Of a stretch of 64,000 bases of DNA, positions 52,417 to 60,080 are shown piece after piece; the first letter of the stretch is position 1; every line of letters begins with the position of its first letter. Where the stretch lies: contig JBGSON010000014.1 of assembly GCA_041739085.1 (NCBI GenBank), forward strand, positions 1 to 64,000, written 5' to 3'. The notes under the pieces were generated by a model. The model worked only from the letters and a program-made list of their open reading frames with translations, searched no databases and was not told the origin of the DNA. The translations under genes were made by a program, and so were the position numbers. Origin of the DNA: JBGSON01 sp041739085 (lineage in GTDB: Bacteria > Patescibacteriota > Gracilibacteria > CAIRYL01).

Positions 52417-53490
52417 TCAAAAGAAATCAGGAAAGAGTGATCCCAGCTTTTTCTTTTCCTTCCGTGCAACAGACCTCAGTCGCGACTGGAGGACCGCCCT
52501 CTTTTTGAGAAGGCTGTCCGCTTTATTTGAGAGAAGGACTCGGGAGGGTATTTTCGAAAGAGAAAACTCCGAAAGGCCGCAACTCTTAAGAAAATCCATC
52601 ATCTTCGGTCGGGAAGAAATCGCAAGGAATGGCGTTTCAGAGAGAAGAGAGAGGATGATCGCATGGAGCCTGTTCCCGAGCAGTAATTTTGAGGAGACAA
52701 TCTTTTCCCTGAGCTCATCGAGTGATCCCGGTATAGTCACGGGAATGGCCAGTATTCGACCGAGAAGATCATCTCTCGATCCTCGGGTTTGCATCGAAAG
52801 AAATTCGACGGGAATCTTCTTCCCCTTACAGTATTTCACGAATGACTGCACATGCTTTGTCTCATCCTCCGAAAGATCTTCTCGCCGCAGGGAGATGAGG
52901 ATCCCCTTTCTCTTCTTCCATTCTCGTCTTTTTTGAGGGAGAGCCATTGCCGGATCGGTGGAGAGGGAGATCCTCAACTCCGGGACCCCCATTTTTATGA
53001 GTGCCTCCTGAGAACGATGATCCCGTACCGAAAAGAAAGGAATTGACCGGAAAAGCCTCGCAGTCTTCTCTGCAGAAGCCTGTGAAAGGAATGGACCGAT
53101 CGAATTTCCGATGATGAGGATCCTTTTCCCGAAGGAACGGCATCGCTGAAGATAAGAACACCATATAGCGAGGGCTCTTTTCGGCTGCTCCTGAAAAAGT
53201 CCTCCTCCCCCGAATATGACATAATCCGCATCCCGAATGGCACTCCTCGTGCTGAGCCATTTTCCCGGAGCAAGGAATCCCTTGAGATACGACCGTATTC
53301 CACATGGCGGTGGCGGAACGCTTGGGATTCCGTGATCTCTCATTATGTTCTCAGGGAATGGAGAGACTGCTGTGACATCCCATTTGTCCTCATTGATGAG
53401 CTTCAGCATTCCATCCAGAATTGCTTCATCACCCCAGTTTGGAAGTCCGTAATGGCCGAATATGAGAAGTTTTTTCTTCTTTTGGATCAT
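52417..53490 (-). CDS. csaB: Polysaccharide pyruvyl transferase, CsaB-like
   Basis: Transfers pyruvate to cell-wall polysaccharide, which in many bacteria anchors SLH-domain S-layer proteins. Motifs include FGHYGLPNWGDEAILDGML at the N-terminus, FGGGGLFQE, GNSIGPF, and the C-terminal SKLLLGNRLHAIILSL with a conserved histidine. The C-terminal ~50 residues are basic. It precedes rarA without any gap. A patescibacterial S-layer would fit the activity, but no S-layer gene is in the window. Confidence 0.82.
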   Translation of the reverse strand: MIQKKKKLLIFGHYGLPNWGDEAILDGMLKLINEDKWDVTAVSPFPENIMRDHGIPSVPPPPCGIRSYLKGFLAPGKWLSTRSAIRDADYVIFGGGGLFQEQPKRALAIWCSYLQRCRSFGKRILIIGNSIGPFLSQASAEKTARLFRSIPFFSVRDHRSQEALIKMGVPELRISLSTDPAMALPQKRREWKKRKGILISLRREDLSEDETKHVQSFVKYCKGKKIPVEFLSMQTRGSRDDLLGRILAIPVTIPGSLDELREKIVSSKLLLGNRLHAIILSLLSETPFLAISSRPKMMDFLKSCGLSEFSLSKIPSRVLLSNKADSLLKKRAVLQSRLRSVARKEKKKLGSLFPDFF

Positions 53491-53605
53491 GGTTCAGGCT
53501 GGTATCTCTGACAAGTCTTCCACAAATATCCTCATTATTCCATCAGAAAAAACCCTCTCTCCGTGGAAGGAGATACGCATTCCTCCTGGTACAGGAAAAT
53601 GAGTA

Positions 53606-54139
53606 TTATTCTTTATCCGGAGATATCTGGTTTTCAGGAGAAGTATCCTCCTGAGCACTGTCTACAGACTTCTTTGCAGCCTCCTCCTCTTCCTTCTTCT
53701 TCTGTTCTTCTTCATGGTGGATCGCTTCTTCCACTTCCTCCTCCGTGACCTCATGCGGCATCATCGCCTTCAGTTCTGCTTCCGAATAGAACCGCTCCTG
53801 GAGCCTTGCTGATTTTCCGCTCCGCCCCCTCATAAAAAAGATCCGCGAATGTCTTACCTTCGCCTCTTTCACGAATTCGATCTTCTCGATGAACGGAGAA
53901 TACACGGGAAATACCTTTTCCACGCCGATGCCGTCGACGATCTTCCGGACGGTGATCATGGAATAGACACTGGAAGGATTTTTTACTTCAATAATAAGCC
54001 CCTGGAACATCTGGACACGTTCTTTTTCCCCTTCTTTGATCTTCTGAAAGACCCGGACAGTCTGTCCGGCTTTAAATCGAGGAAGTTTCTTTTTTGTCTT
54101 AACTTCCATTTTGAGTTCTTCCAATCTCACCTTTTCCAT
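53606..54139 (-). CDS. rplS: 50S ribosomal protein L19 with acidic C-terminal tail
   Basis: Residues 1-115 are L19: FKAGQTVRVFQKIKEGEKER, VQMFQGLIIEVKNP, TVRKIVDGIGVEKVFPVYSP and KAKVRHSRIFFMRGRSGKSA-like blocks at the subunit interface. The last ~60 residues (EVTEEEVEEAIHHEEEQKKK and onwards, ending ENQISPDKE) are a low-complexity acidic extension absent from ordinary L19 (about 115 residues). It lies 29 bp after the winged-helix gene on the same strand. Confidence 0.93.
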   Translation of the reverse strand: MEKVRLEELKMEVKTKKKLPRFKAGQTVRVFQKIKEGEKERVQMFQGLIIEVKNPSSVYSMITVRKIVDGIGVEKVFPVYSPFIEKIEFVKEAKVRHSRIFFMRGRSGKSARLQERFYSEAELKAMMPHEVTEEEVEEAIHHEEEQKKKEEEEAAKKSVDSAQEDTSPENQISPDKE

Positions 54140-54168
54140 ATGGGACGAATTATGAAATGAAGATAATA

Positions 54169-54774
54169 CTATCGCCCTTTCTTTTTCTCGATGACCTTGC
54201 TCAGTTTATTGATGGCAATGACATTACGCTCATCATTGAGGAGGTTGTTTACAAATTTATCATTGCATTCAACCCTGTAGAGAAAGTCGCTCCGAGAAAG
54301 CACAGTAAATCGAACGGGCTTGTCGTGCTGAATTTCCTCGGAAGTGTACTTTGTTAGTTTGTCTTTGTCAACATTACCCACGATGAAGAGGTCAACAGGC
54401 GAACCGGTAGTCCCGACGAATATTCCGGAAAGGACGAGGAGTTCCATTTTTCCCATTTTCTGGATTTTTTTTACGATATCTCCCCCCGATGCTTTTTCTT
54501 TTTGAAACATCGAAGAAAGTTCGGGATAGATGATAAAGGACTGATCAAGAAAATAGAATTTTTTTCTGTCCTTATTCCGGCATTTGAGAAAGCCGATCCG
54601 CTTGAGATTGTTCAGTTCCCTTCGTACAGAATTGATCTGCTCATCCAATAACCTTGTCAGCTCACGAATAAAGTACTCCTGCTCTGGATTGAGGAGGAAT
54701 GTGCGCAAAAGTTTTATTCGAGTGTTCGAGGAAAATAAAGCCTTTAGCATACGAGTAGGAAAGAGTGACATCAC
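54169..54774 (-). CDS. Winged-helix regulator with nucleotidyltransferase-like domain
   Basis: Residues 1-80 form a winged helix: ALFSSNTRIKLLRTFLLNPE, YFIRELTRLLDEQINSVRRE and GFLKCRNKDRKKFYFLDQSF. Residues ~105-190 resemble a minimal nucleotidyltransferase fold used as a regulatory domain: LLVLSGIFVGTTGSPVDLFI with the GS...D pattern. Such proteins are common next to ribosomal genes in Patescibacteria. A double TATGTGCACATA-like site stands 4 bp before the ATG, so autoregulation is likely. Effector unknown. Confidence 0.65.
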   Translation of the reverse strand: MMSLFPTRMLKALFSSNTRIKLLRTFLLNPEQEYFIRELTRLLDEQINSVRRELNNLKRIGFLKCRNKDRKKFYFLDQSFIIYPELSSMFQKEKASGGDIVKKIQKMGKMELLVLSGIFVGTTGSPVDLFIVGNVDKDKLTKYTSEEIQHDKPVRFTVLSRSDFLYRVECNDKFVNNLLNDERNVIAINKLSKVIEKKKGR

Positions 54775-54778
54775 TGAC

Positions 54779-54805
54779 TATGTGCACATATTTTATGCAC
54801 ACATA
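54779..54805. promoter_or_regulatory. Operator of the winged-helix gene
   Basis: TATGTGCACATA (54779-54790, a perfect palindrome) is followed after 3 bases by TATGCACACATA (54794-54805), differing at 2 positions. TGTGCA and TGCACA also form an inverted pair (54781-54801). On the minus strand a TTGCAT, 18 bases, TAAAAT promoter overlaps it. Confidence 0.55.
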
Positions 54806-54931
54806 AAAACAGAATGCAATACTTTTTTTTAAATACGGGTGAATAAGGCTCTATGAAGCGAAATATCAATGAATATCTTTTAGAGTCATGAGTACTTTCT
54901 CAGAACATGAACACAAGAATTTATGAATACA

Positions 54932-55150
54932 TTATTTATTCTTTCTAGAGAATATGCCCTTAACAAAGGCCATAACAAAGAATCCCCAAATTGCACCATA
55001 GAGAGCGAACAGCAAAAAAGCATATCCGAGAGATGATCTTCCGAAGGTGATAAAGAAGAAATAATCTGAATTATGGGGAAGGTTTGCAACAAACATGATC
55101 CCTCCGGTCGTTGTGAGAAGAATCGCCATGAAAAAAACAAATAGCTTCAT
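54932..55150 (-). CDS. Small two-helix membrane protein
   Basis: 72 residues: a helix at the N-terminus (LFVFFMAILLTTTGGIMFV), a short outside loop (ANLPHNSDYFFF), and a second hydrophobic region (YAFLLFALYGAIWGFFVMAFV) with a basic tail (FSRKNK). Family not identified. The start codon is 6 bp from the longest yggS reading on the other strand but 69 bp from its preferred start, so the two are divergent. Confidence 0.55.
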   Translation of the reverse strand: MKLFVFFMAILLTTTGGIMFVANLPHNSDYFFFITFGRSSLGYAFLLFALYGAIWGFFVMAFVKGIFSRKNK

Positions 55151-55219
55151 ATTTTTTTGAAAAATCGATTTCTATTTTCTCATATTTTCTGGAAGATTAC
55201 ATATGCACCATGGCACTCT

Positions 55220-55873
55220 ATGGAGATTGCTCAACACATTTCGGCAATTCTGACGACTCTGACCCGGTTCCCAGCGGCAAAGCTTCTTGTCGTGACGAAG
55301 AAGAGGAGCAAAGATGAAATCGAAGAAGCTCTCCGGAGCGGGATCTCCATAATCGGAGAAAACAGGGTCCAGGAAATGGAAGATAAGCACGGGATCTTCA
55401 CTTCATCGGTTGAGAAACACCTCATCGGACATCTCCAGACGAATAAGGTGAAAAAGGCTGTCCGCCTCTTTGATGTGATCGAAAGCGTCGATTCCATCGA
55501 TCTTGCCCGCTCCATCGATAAAGAATCAGCGAAAGCCGGGATGCGGATGAAGATATTTCTCCAGGTAAATATATCTGATGACATCAAGAAATATGGATTT
55601 AAAAGAGAGGAATTTGTGAATATGTATACATTAATTGCTCAATTGGAACATGTAAAAATATGCGGTCTGATGACCATTCTGAACCTGATGAAGTCAAGTA
55701 CAGAAGCCAGATTGTATTATCATGAGATGAAGGCACTGCATACATATTGTATTCATCACTTTGGAATCCCGGCGTCTGATTTTTCACTCTCCATGGGGAT
55801 GAGCGATGACTATGAGATCGCCCTCGAGGAAGGTTCGACGCTCATCCGAATCGGAACAAAGATCTTCGAGTAG
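55220..55873 (+). CDS. YggS/PLPBP family pyridoxal phosphate homeostasis protein
   Basis: Cytoplasmic PLP-binding protein that balances free vitamin B6. The PLP lysine lies in LLVVTKKRSKDEI near residue 36; other family blocks are GENRVQEMEDK, HLIGHLQTNKVKKA, VDSIDLARSIDKES, FLQVNISDDIKKYGF, LSMGMSDDYEIALEEGSTLI and RIGTKIF. The start at 55220 (MEIAQHISAIL) fits the family; the longer reading from 55157 overlaps the divergent promoter area. Confidence 0.9.
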   Translation: MEIAQHISAILTTLTRFPAAKLLVVTKKRSKDEIEEALRSGISIIGENRVQEMEDKHGIFTSSVEKHLIGHLQTNKVKKAVRLFDVIESVDSIDLARSIDKESAKAGMRMKIFLQVNISDDIKKYGFKREEFVNMYTLIAQLEHVKICGLMTILNLMKSSTEARLYYHEMKALHTYCIHHFGIPASDFSLSMGMSDDYEIALEEGSTLIRIGTKIFE

Positions 55874-55887
55874 CCTTTTCCCCATAA

Positions 55888-55923
55888 CAAAAAAGCACAA
55901 TATCTCCTCATTGTGCTTTTTTG
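55888..55923. terminator. Bidirectional terminator after yggS
   Basis: A perfect 14-bp stem, CAAAAAAGCACAAT with ATTGTGCTTTTTTG, and an 8-base loop. It can serve yggS on the plus strand and, through the T run on the other side, transcripts from the right. Confidence 0.8.
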
Positions 55924-56798
55924 TCTTTGTTTTCGGAGTCTCATTCTGACGATCGACTGAGTAGGGCGTGATAGGCCTATCACATATGCGAGATCAAAAT
56001 GAAGACGGTGCACTGACCATGCGCATTCCTTCGCTGTCCTTCGGCTCTTTTTACGTCTCGCCATGACGCGGTCTTCCGCTGTTTCAGCATGGAGAGGAGG
56101 AGGGCCCTCTCTCCCCCCAGGGAAGACTTTATTCCTGGGAAAGGATAAAAGAATAAAAATATTTATTTTTTTGGGCGTTTCGGCCGGTCTCTTCCGAAAT
56201 ACCCGTATCAGAAAGCGAGGAAGACGGAACTTTCTTCCTGAGAACCGTATATTGCCGCTCAAATACCAACATAATAAGCGGCAATATGAATTCTCTTCAT
56301 GAAGAAAGCTATGTCTTCCCCACTTTTATGTGGGAAAGCGCTCGAAAGCGGAGATGTGAAGGATCCTTGTTTTTCTATTTGTTTGAGGAAGGGATATATC
56401 CCTGAAGAATGTGTATTTGTGTTGTTTGTGGTGAAACCCGAGGGGAAGAGATGGAATGCCTCATATATTGTTTTGGAGGCCCTCTCGTTCTTCATGGTTT
56501 CATATCATGATATGCTCTTCACTCTCTTGGGTCAAAGAATGCCAGTAGGACGATCTCAGGAAATATTTCACGACGATTCATTTGTTTAAGATCGCTTCAT
56601 AATCAAGCGGTGTCTTCTCGACACATAAAACTGCCGGCAGAGCGCTTTTACACATGTTTCATCCGATTACATCACGAATCCATCAGGAGGAATTTCACTC
56701 TCCTGGTCCTCTTGAGCATGACCGGATCAGAGACGGCTCATTTCATGGTTGTTGAGTATTCCTCAGTCCTTTTCCAGCCTGACAGGTCTCCATATCGG
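55924..56798. other. 875-bp region without a convincing gene
   Basis: Contains a 16-base perfect palindrome GTGATAGGCCTATCAC (about 55968-55983) and a hairpin of two 11-base arms ATATTGCCGCT/AGCGGCAATAT (56249-56259 and 56277-56287). A 96-codon frame at 56299-56589 (plus) starts just after this hairpin but shows no family similarity; a minus frame at 55810-56262 runs through yggS and the terminator and is not believed. The region might be an eroded gene or an RNA. Confidence 0.45.
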
Positions 56799-57395
56799 TT
56801 AAACATTCTTCCCCCCGACCGTCACCTGAGCCGGCCTCAGGACTTTACCATGCAAAAAATAACCTTTCTGGTGCTGAGCGACGATCTTTCCCTCTTCACT
56901 TTCTGAATCGATCATGATGGCATGATGGAGATTTGGATCAAACCGAGATCCGAGCGCTTCAATGGGGGTTACCCCCTGTTTCGACAGTTCCTCCACCATC
57001 CCTTTTTCGATCGCAATGATCCCCCTGCTCCAGTCATGATCTCGGAGAACATCCGGTATTGCATTCATCGCACGATCGAAATTGTCAAGGCTCGGAAGGA
57101 TGGCAAGGAGAATATCCTTTGTGCTCTCGAATCGGAGCTGTCCCCTTTCCTCATCCATTCTCCTTCTCATGTTCTGGGCATCGGCAAGCGATCGTAAGGC
57201 TTTCAATTTCCCGTCCTCGATCTCTTTTTCGAGAACAGATATCTTTTCATAAGCAAGATTGATCTCCTTTTCCAGATCCATGATTCTCTGGATTTCGCCA
57301 GGTATCTTGGGAGCTGGTGTTTTCCCATCCTTCGCTGATCTCATGTTGTGGTCAGGCGTCTGGGGCTGCGTTTTCTCGTCCGCTGGTTTTGTCAT
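56799..57395 (-). CDS. grpE: GrpE nucleotide exchange factor
   Basis: Co-chaperone of DnaK. A long coiled coil (LEKEINLAYEKISVLEKEIE) is followed by ADAQNMRRRMDEERGQ and the C-terminal GrpE beta domain: SRFDPNLHHAIMID, GKIVAQHQKGYFLHGKVLRP and AQVTV. The start at 57395 (MTKPADEK) overlaps the end of the solute-binding protein gene by 44 bp; 57344 (MRSAKDGK) would avoid the overlap. dnaK and dnaJ are not next to it. It is the third gene of the hrcA operon. Confidence 0.92.
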   Translation of the reverse strand: MTKPADEKTQPQTPDHNMRSAKDGKTPAPKIPGEIQRIMDLEKEINLAYEKISVLEKEIEDGKLKALRSLADAQNMRRRMDEERGQLRFESTKDILLAILPSLDNFDRAMNAIPDVLRDHDWSRGIIAIEKGMVEELSKQGVTPIEALGSRFDPNLHHAIMIDSESEEGKIVAQHQKGYFLHGKVLRPAQVTVGGKNV

Positions 57396-58836
57396 CGAGA
57401 AATTCGGAAAAAGATTGAAGTACTTCCTCAGTGTTGGGCGCAGGAGTCGTCCGTTTCTCATCGAGGAGCGAGGAAACAGTATTGTTGAACAGCTTTCTGA
57501 ATTCCAGAGTATAGAGTTCTTGTCCAGTCACTCCATACGAAGCGTTCTCCGGTATGAGTGCAGAATTGGGAATATTTTTCAGGAGTGATGTGAGCCGGGT
57601 TTTCAGAAAATGCTGCTTCGATTTTCTCTCATCGCTCAGTGAAGTAATGATAGCCCACGCGAAATCGCCATTTCCTGTGTCTTTGGACACCGCAAATCCC
57701 CACACATCCCCGAGGGTGACCGGGCTTTCTGTATCGAACTGGGGAACGAGGTGGAACTGGATATCATTTTCGACAAGATGCCCTTTCTCAGTCGTCTTCC
57801 TCAGGAGGTCTATGATGTCATAGTAGGTGCTCTCATCTCCAAAGATCACAGCGATCTTCTCATCAATGAAGAGTTCAATATCGCTTTTTTCCTTTTCCAT
57901 GCCCCTCTGATCCTTCCCCATGGAAAGAATGAATTCCAGTGATTCCTGAGCAGGTTGGTCCTCGAGAGATATACTTCCGGACTGCTGAAGGAGAAGGAGG
58001 AAAACATCGAATGTATAGGGAAAATTCTTCGGATCCCCAAGGGCGATGGGAACAACTGTCTTTGATCCATATCGCATATAATTTGTTTTATTCGAGAAAA
58101 GGTCTTTCCATGTTTTCCCAGGCTTCGATGCGACAAATATCCGTGGGTCTCCGAGAAGAGATGCATTTGAATACATCATGAGGAAGTGTCCAAATAGCGG
58201 AGCCGCCCACACCTGGTCATGATGAACGAATGTTTCCGCTATGGGGTGGAAGTATGTCGTGATTTCCAGCGGATGGAGAATGGAATGAGGAGCCGGAGTG
58301 AGTTCTCCTTCATAGAGTAACTCCTCAAATAATTCAGTGTTCACGAGGAAAATATCCGGGATTTCATTGTTGAGAAAGGCCTTTCTCAATTCTGTGACAT
58401 AGGTCCCTTCATCCCTGAATGTCCGGATCTTGAGGGAGATATCCGGATATGCAGATTGAAAATTCTCAAAATCAGATCGGAATACCTCCTCAGTCTCGCT
58501 CAAAAGAAAGAGCGTGAGAGACAGTTTTTCATCTCCGGGGATAAATTTTTCCAGATCTTCCTTTATAAATGGCTTTGCAGGATCGAAGAAGGGAATATCT
58601 CCATTCTCGCTGGATGAATCGCCATCTGTTCCGGATGGGAAGAACAGAGCCTCAAAAACCGGCCGGATGAAGGCAAAAGGGAAAGGGGCCAATTCAAAGA
58701 GCCTCGTGCGGATAACTCCCGAATTTGTTCCTGCTTGAAGAGGAGATGCTCCGCACTCTGACGGGACCCCGATGATCGGATGAACAATCATGAGGAGAGC
58801 AAAAAGCCGGATCAGGATTTTCTGAAGGATTCTCAT
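57352..58836 (-). CDS. Extracellular solute-binding protein (family 1) in the hrcA operon
   Basis: 494 residues with an N-terminal signal peptide (MRILQKILIRLFALLMIVHP). The mature protein has the look of ABC-transporter family 1 binding proteins: LSLTLFLLSETEEVF as strand one, YVTELRKAFLNNEIPDIFLV as the hallmark 'PD' segment, AAPLFGHFLMMYSN, GKTWKDLFSNKTNYM, and AVIFGDESTYYDIID. The start overlaps the end of hrcA by 4 bases (ATGA), and the end overlaps grpE. No permease genes are adjacent. Its place between hrcA and grpE puts it under heat-shock control, which is unusual. Confidence 0.75.
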   Translation of the reverse strand: MRILQKILIRLFALLMIVHPIIGVPSECGASPLQAGTNSGVIRTRLFELAPFPFAFIRPVFEALFFPSGTDGDSSSENGDIPFFDPAKPFIKEDLEKFIPGDEKLSLTLFLLSETEEVFRSDFENFQSAYPDISLKIRTFRDEGTYVTELRKAFLNNEIPDIFLVNTELFEELLYEGELTPAPHSILHPLEITTYFHPIAETFVHHDQVWAAPLFGHFLMMYSNASLLGDPRIFVASKPGKTWKDLFSNKTNYMRYGSKTVVPIALGDPKNFPYTFDVFLLLLQQSGSISLEDQPAQESLEFILSMGKDQRGMEKEKSDIELFIDEKIAVIFGDESTYYDIIDLLRKTTEKGHLVENDIQFHLVPQFDTESPVTLGDVWGFAVSKDTGNGDFAWAIITSLSDERKSKQHFLKTRLTSLLKNIPNSALIPENASYGVTGQELYTLEFRKLFNNTVSSLLDEKRTTPAPNTEEVLQSFSEFLDDKTSGRENAAPDA

Positions 58837-59564
58837 TCTGAGGATTCAAGGAGTTTTTCGGAGAGAAACGCGCGTGCTGCTTCGAGAGCAAGTATGTTTT
58901 TTGCATACGGCATCCGCATGGGGCCGAGGATCCCGATGATGCCTTTAAAATCTAGGATGGAATAACGAAAGGTGATGAGAGAGCATTCCCGGATATCTTC
59001 GAGATAGATCTCAGGACCGATAAAGAGAGAGATTTCTTCCGTGATGTTCATTCCCTGAAGTGCTTCGTAGAGATCGACTTCCAGCACACTGATGATTTTT
59101 GCGGCTAAACTGACATCTCCGGAGAGCTCGGGTTCTTTCAATACGTTCGAAATGCCGAGGAAGAATGTCCTCTTGGAGCTCGGGACTGTTGCGAAGGCAA
59201 TATTTGGAGTGATCTTGGTAAGGATGGAAATGGCATCAAAAACTCTTTGATCTGCCATGCGTCCCTTCAATTGCTTCTTCCTCTCCTCTGAGAATTCTTC
59301 ATAGACCTTTCTCCTCTGCTCTTGGGGTATATCAAGACCTTCAACGTAGAACCGGTATCCCGATGCAGTCGGGATCCTTCCCGCAGATGTATGCGGATGC
59401 CTGAGGAATCCCTCGTCCTCAAGATTTGCCATTTCATTTCTGATCGTTGCCGCGGACACCTCCATTTTTTCGATATCATGAATACACTTTGATCCTACCG
59501 GAGAAGCGGTCTGGATAAAACAACGCACGATCGCCTTCAGAATGCTTGCTTTTCTTTCTTTCAC
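58833..59564 (-). CDS. hrcA: Heat-inducible transcription repressor HrcA, short form
   Basis: Repressor of class I heat-shock genes that binds CIRCE. The N-terminal winged helix (ATIRNEMANLEDEGFLRHPH, then TSAGRIPTASGYRFYVEGL) is intact. The rest is shortened: 243 residues against ~340, with an end region LDFKGIIGILGPMRMPYAKN that matches the family. The start codon is GTG at 59564, just downstream of a CIRCE-like element. First gene of the operon hrcA, binding protein, grpE. Confidence 0.93.
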   Translation of the reverse strand: MKERKASILKAIVRCFIQTASPVGSKCIHDIEKMEVSAATIRNEMANLEDEGFLRHPHTSAGRIPTASGYRFYVEGLDIPQEQRRKVYEEFSEERKKQLKGRMADQRVFDAISILTKITPNIAFATVPSSKRTFFLGISNVLKEPELSGDVSLAAKIISVLEVDLYEALQGMNITEEISLFIGPEIYLEDIRECSLITFRYSILDFKGIIGILGPMRMPYAKNILALEAARAFLSEKLLESSE

Positions 59565-59573
59565 ATCCCAATA

Positions 59574-59600
59574 TTAGCGCATTGCCCGAGAGAGTGCCAA
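59574..59600 (-). promoter_or_regulatory. CIRCE-like operator overlapping the hrcA promoter
   Basis: On the minus strand TTGGCACTC, 9 bases, ATGCGCTAA; the consensus is TTAGCACTC-N9-GAGTGCTAA (8 of 9 and 6 of 9 matches). TTGGCA can serve as -35 with TAATAT as -10 (18 bases apart), placing the transcription start at about the GTG, so the mRNA may be leaderless. Confidence 0.75.
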
Positions 59601-59648
59601 TATTTTTTATCAGCTCATGACACGATCCTGATCCCTCAAAAAATCATG

Positions 59649-59678
59649 TTGTATTGCAGTATTAAAAATTCGTACAAT
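59649..59678 (+). promoter_or_regulatory. Promoter of trxA
   Basis: TTGTAT, 18 bases, TACAAT, 30 bases before the ATG. Confidence 0.55.
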
Positions 59679-59707
59679 ATGAATACAGTCACTTTCATAA
59701 TTCTCTT

Positions 59708-60025
59708 ATGGCTCATATATTTACTGACGACAATTTTCAGAAAGAGGTCCTGGATTCAGATATTCCGGTCCTCGTTGATTTCTGGGCTCCCTGGTGCGGT
59801 CCGTGCCAGATGATGGGACCGGTCGTGGAACAGCTGGCGAAAGAACTGGATGGGAAGATAAAAATCGGGAAGCTTGATGTCGAGGAGAGCCCGGAGACTG
59901 CAGCAAAATATCAGATCATGAGCATTCCGGCATTCAAAATCTTCAAGGGCGGAGAAGTCGTCGAGGAAATGGTCGGTGCAATGAGCGGAGATGTTCTCAG
60001 GGGCAAGCTCAACGCGCACCTCTAA
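59708..60025 (+). CDS. trxA: Thioredoxin
   Basis: Cytoplasmic dithiol reductant. 105 residues with the active site WCGPC at residues 29-33 inside VDFWAPWCGPCQMMGP, a cis-proline in MSIPAFKIFKGG and the usual KLDVEESPETAAKY region; complete single-domain thioredoxin. It is divergent from hrcA and convergent with the secretion ATPase gene. No thioredoxin reductase is in the window. Confidence 0.95.
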   Translation: MAHIFTDDNFQKEVLDSDIPVLVDFWAPWCGPCQMMGPVVEQLAKELDGKIKIGKLDVEESPETAAKYQIMSIPAFKIFKGGEVVEEMVGAMSGDVLRGKLNAHL

Positions 60026-60080
60026 AACCATCACATCCGATTGATTCGGGTTCGCTCAGAGTGGTTTTCTCCGTGTATTT

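Noticed and set aside
55810..56262. 150-codon minus-strand frame with a basic stretch (MARRKKSRRTAKECAW)
   Set aside because: It runs through the 3' end of yggS and a strong terminator, has no family similarity, and is rich in Arg/Lys as expected of an antisense frame.
56299..56589. 96-codon plus-strand frame after the 56249-56287 hairpin
   Set aside because: No recognisable domain, mixed composition and no neighbour support; kept only as a note in the gap entry.
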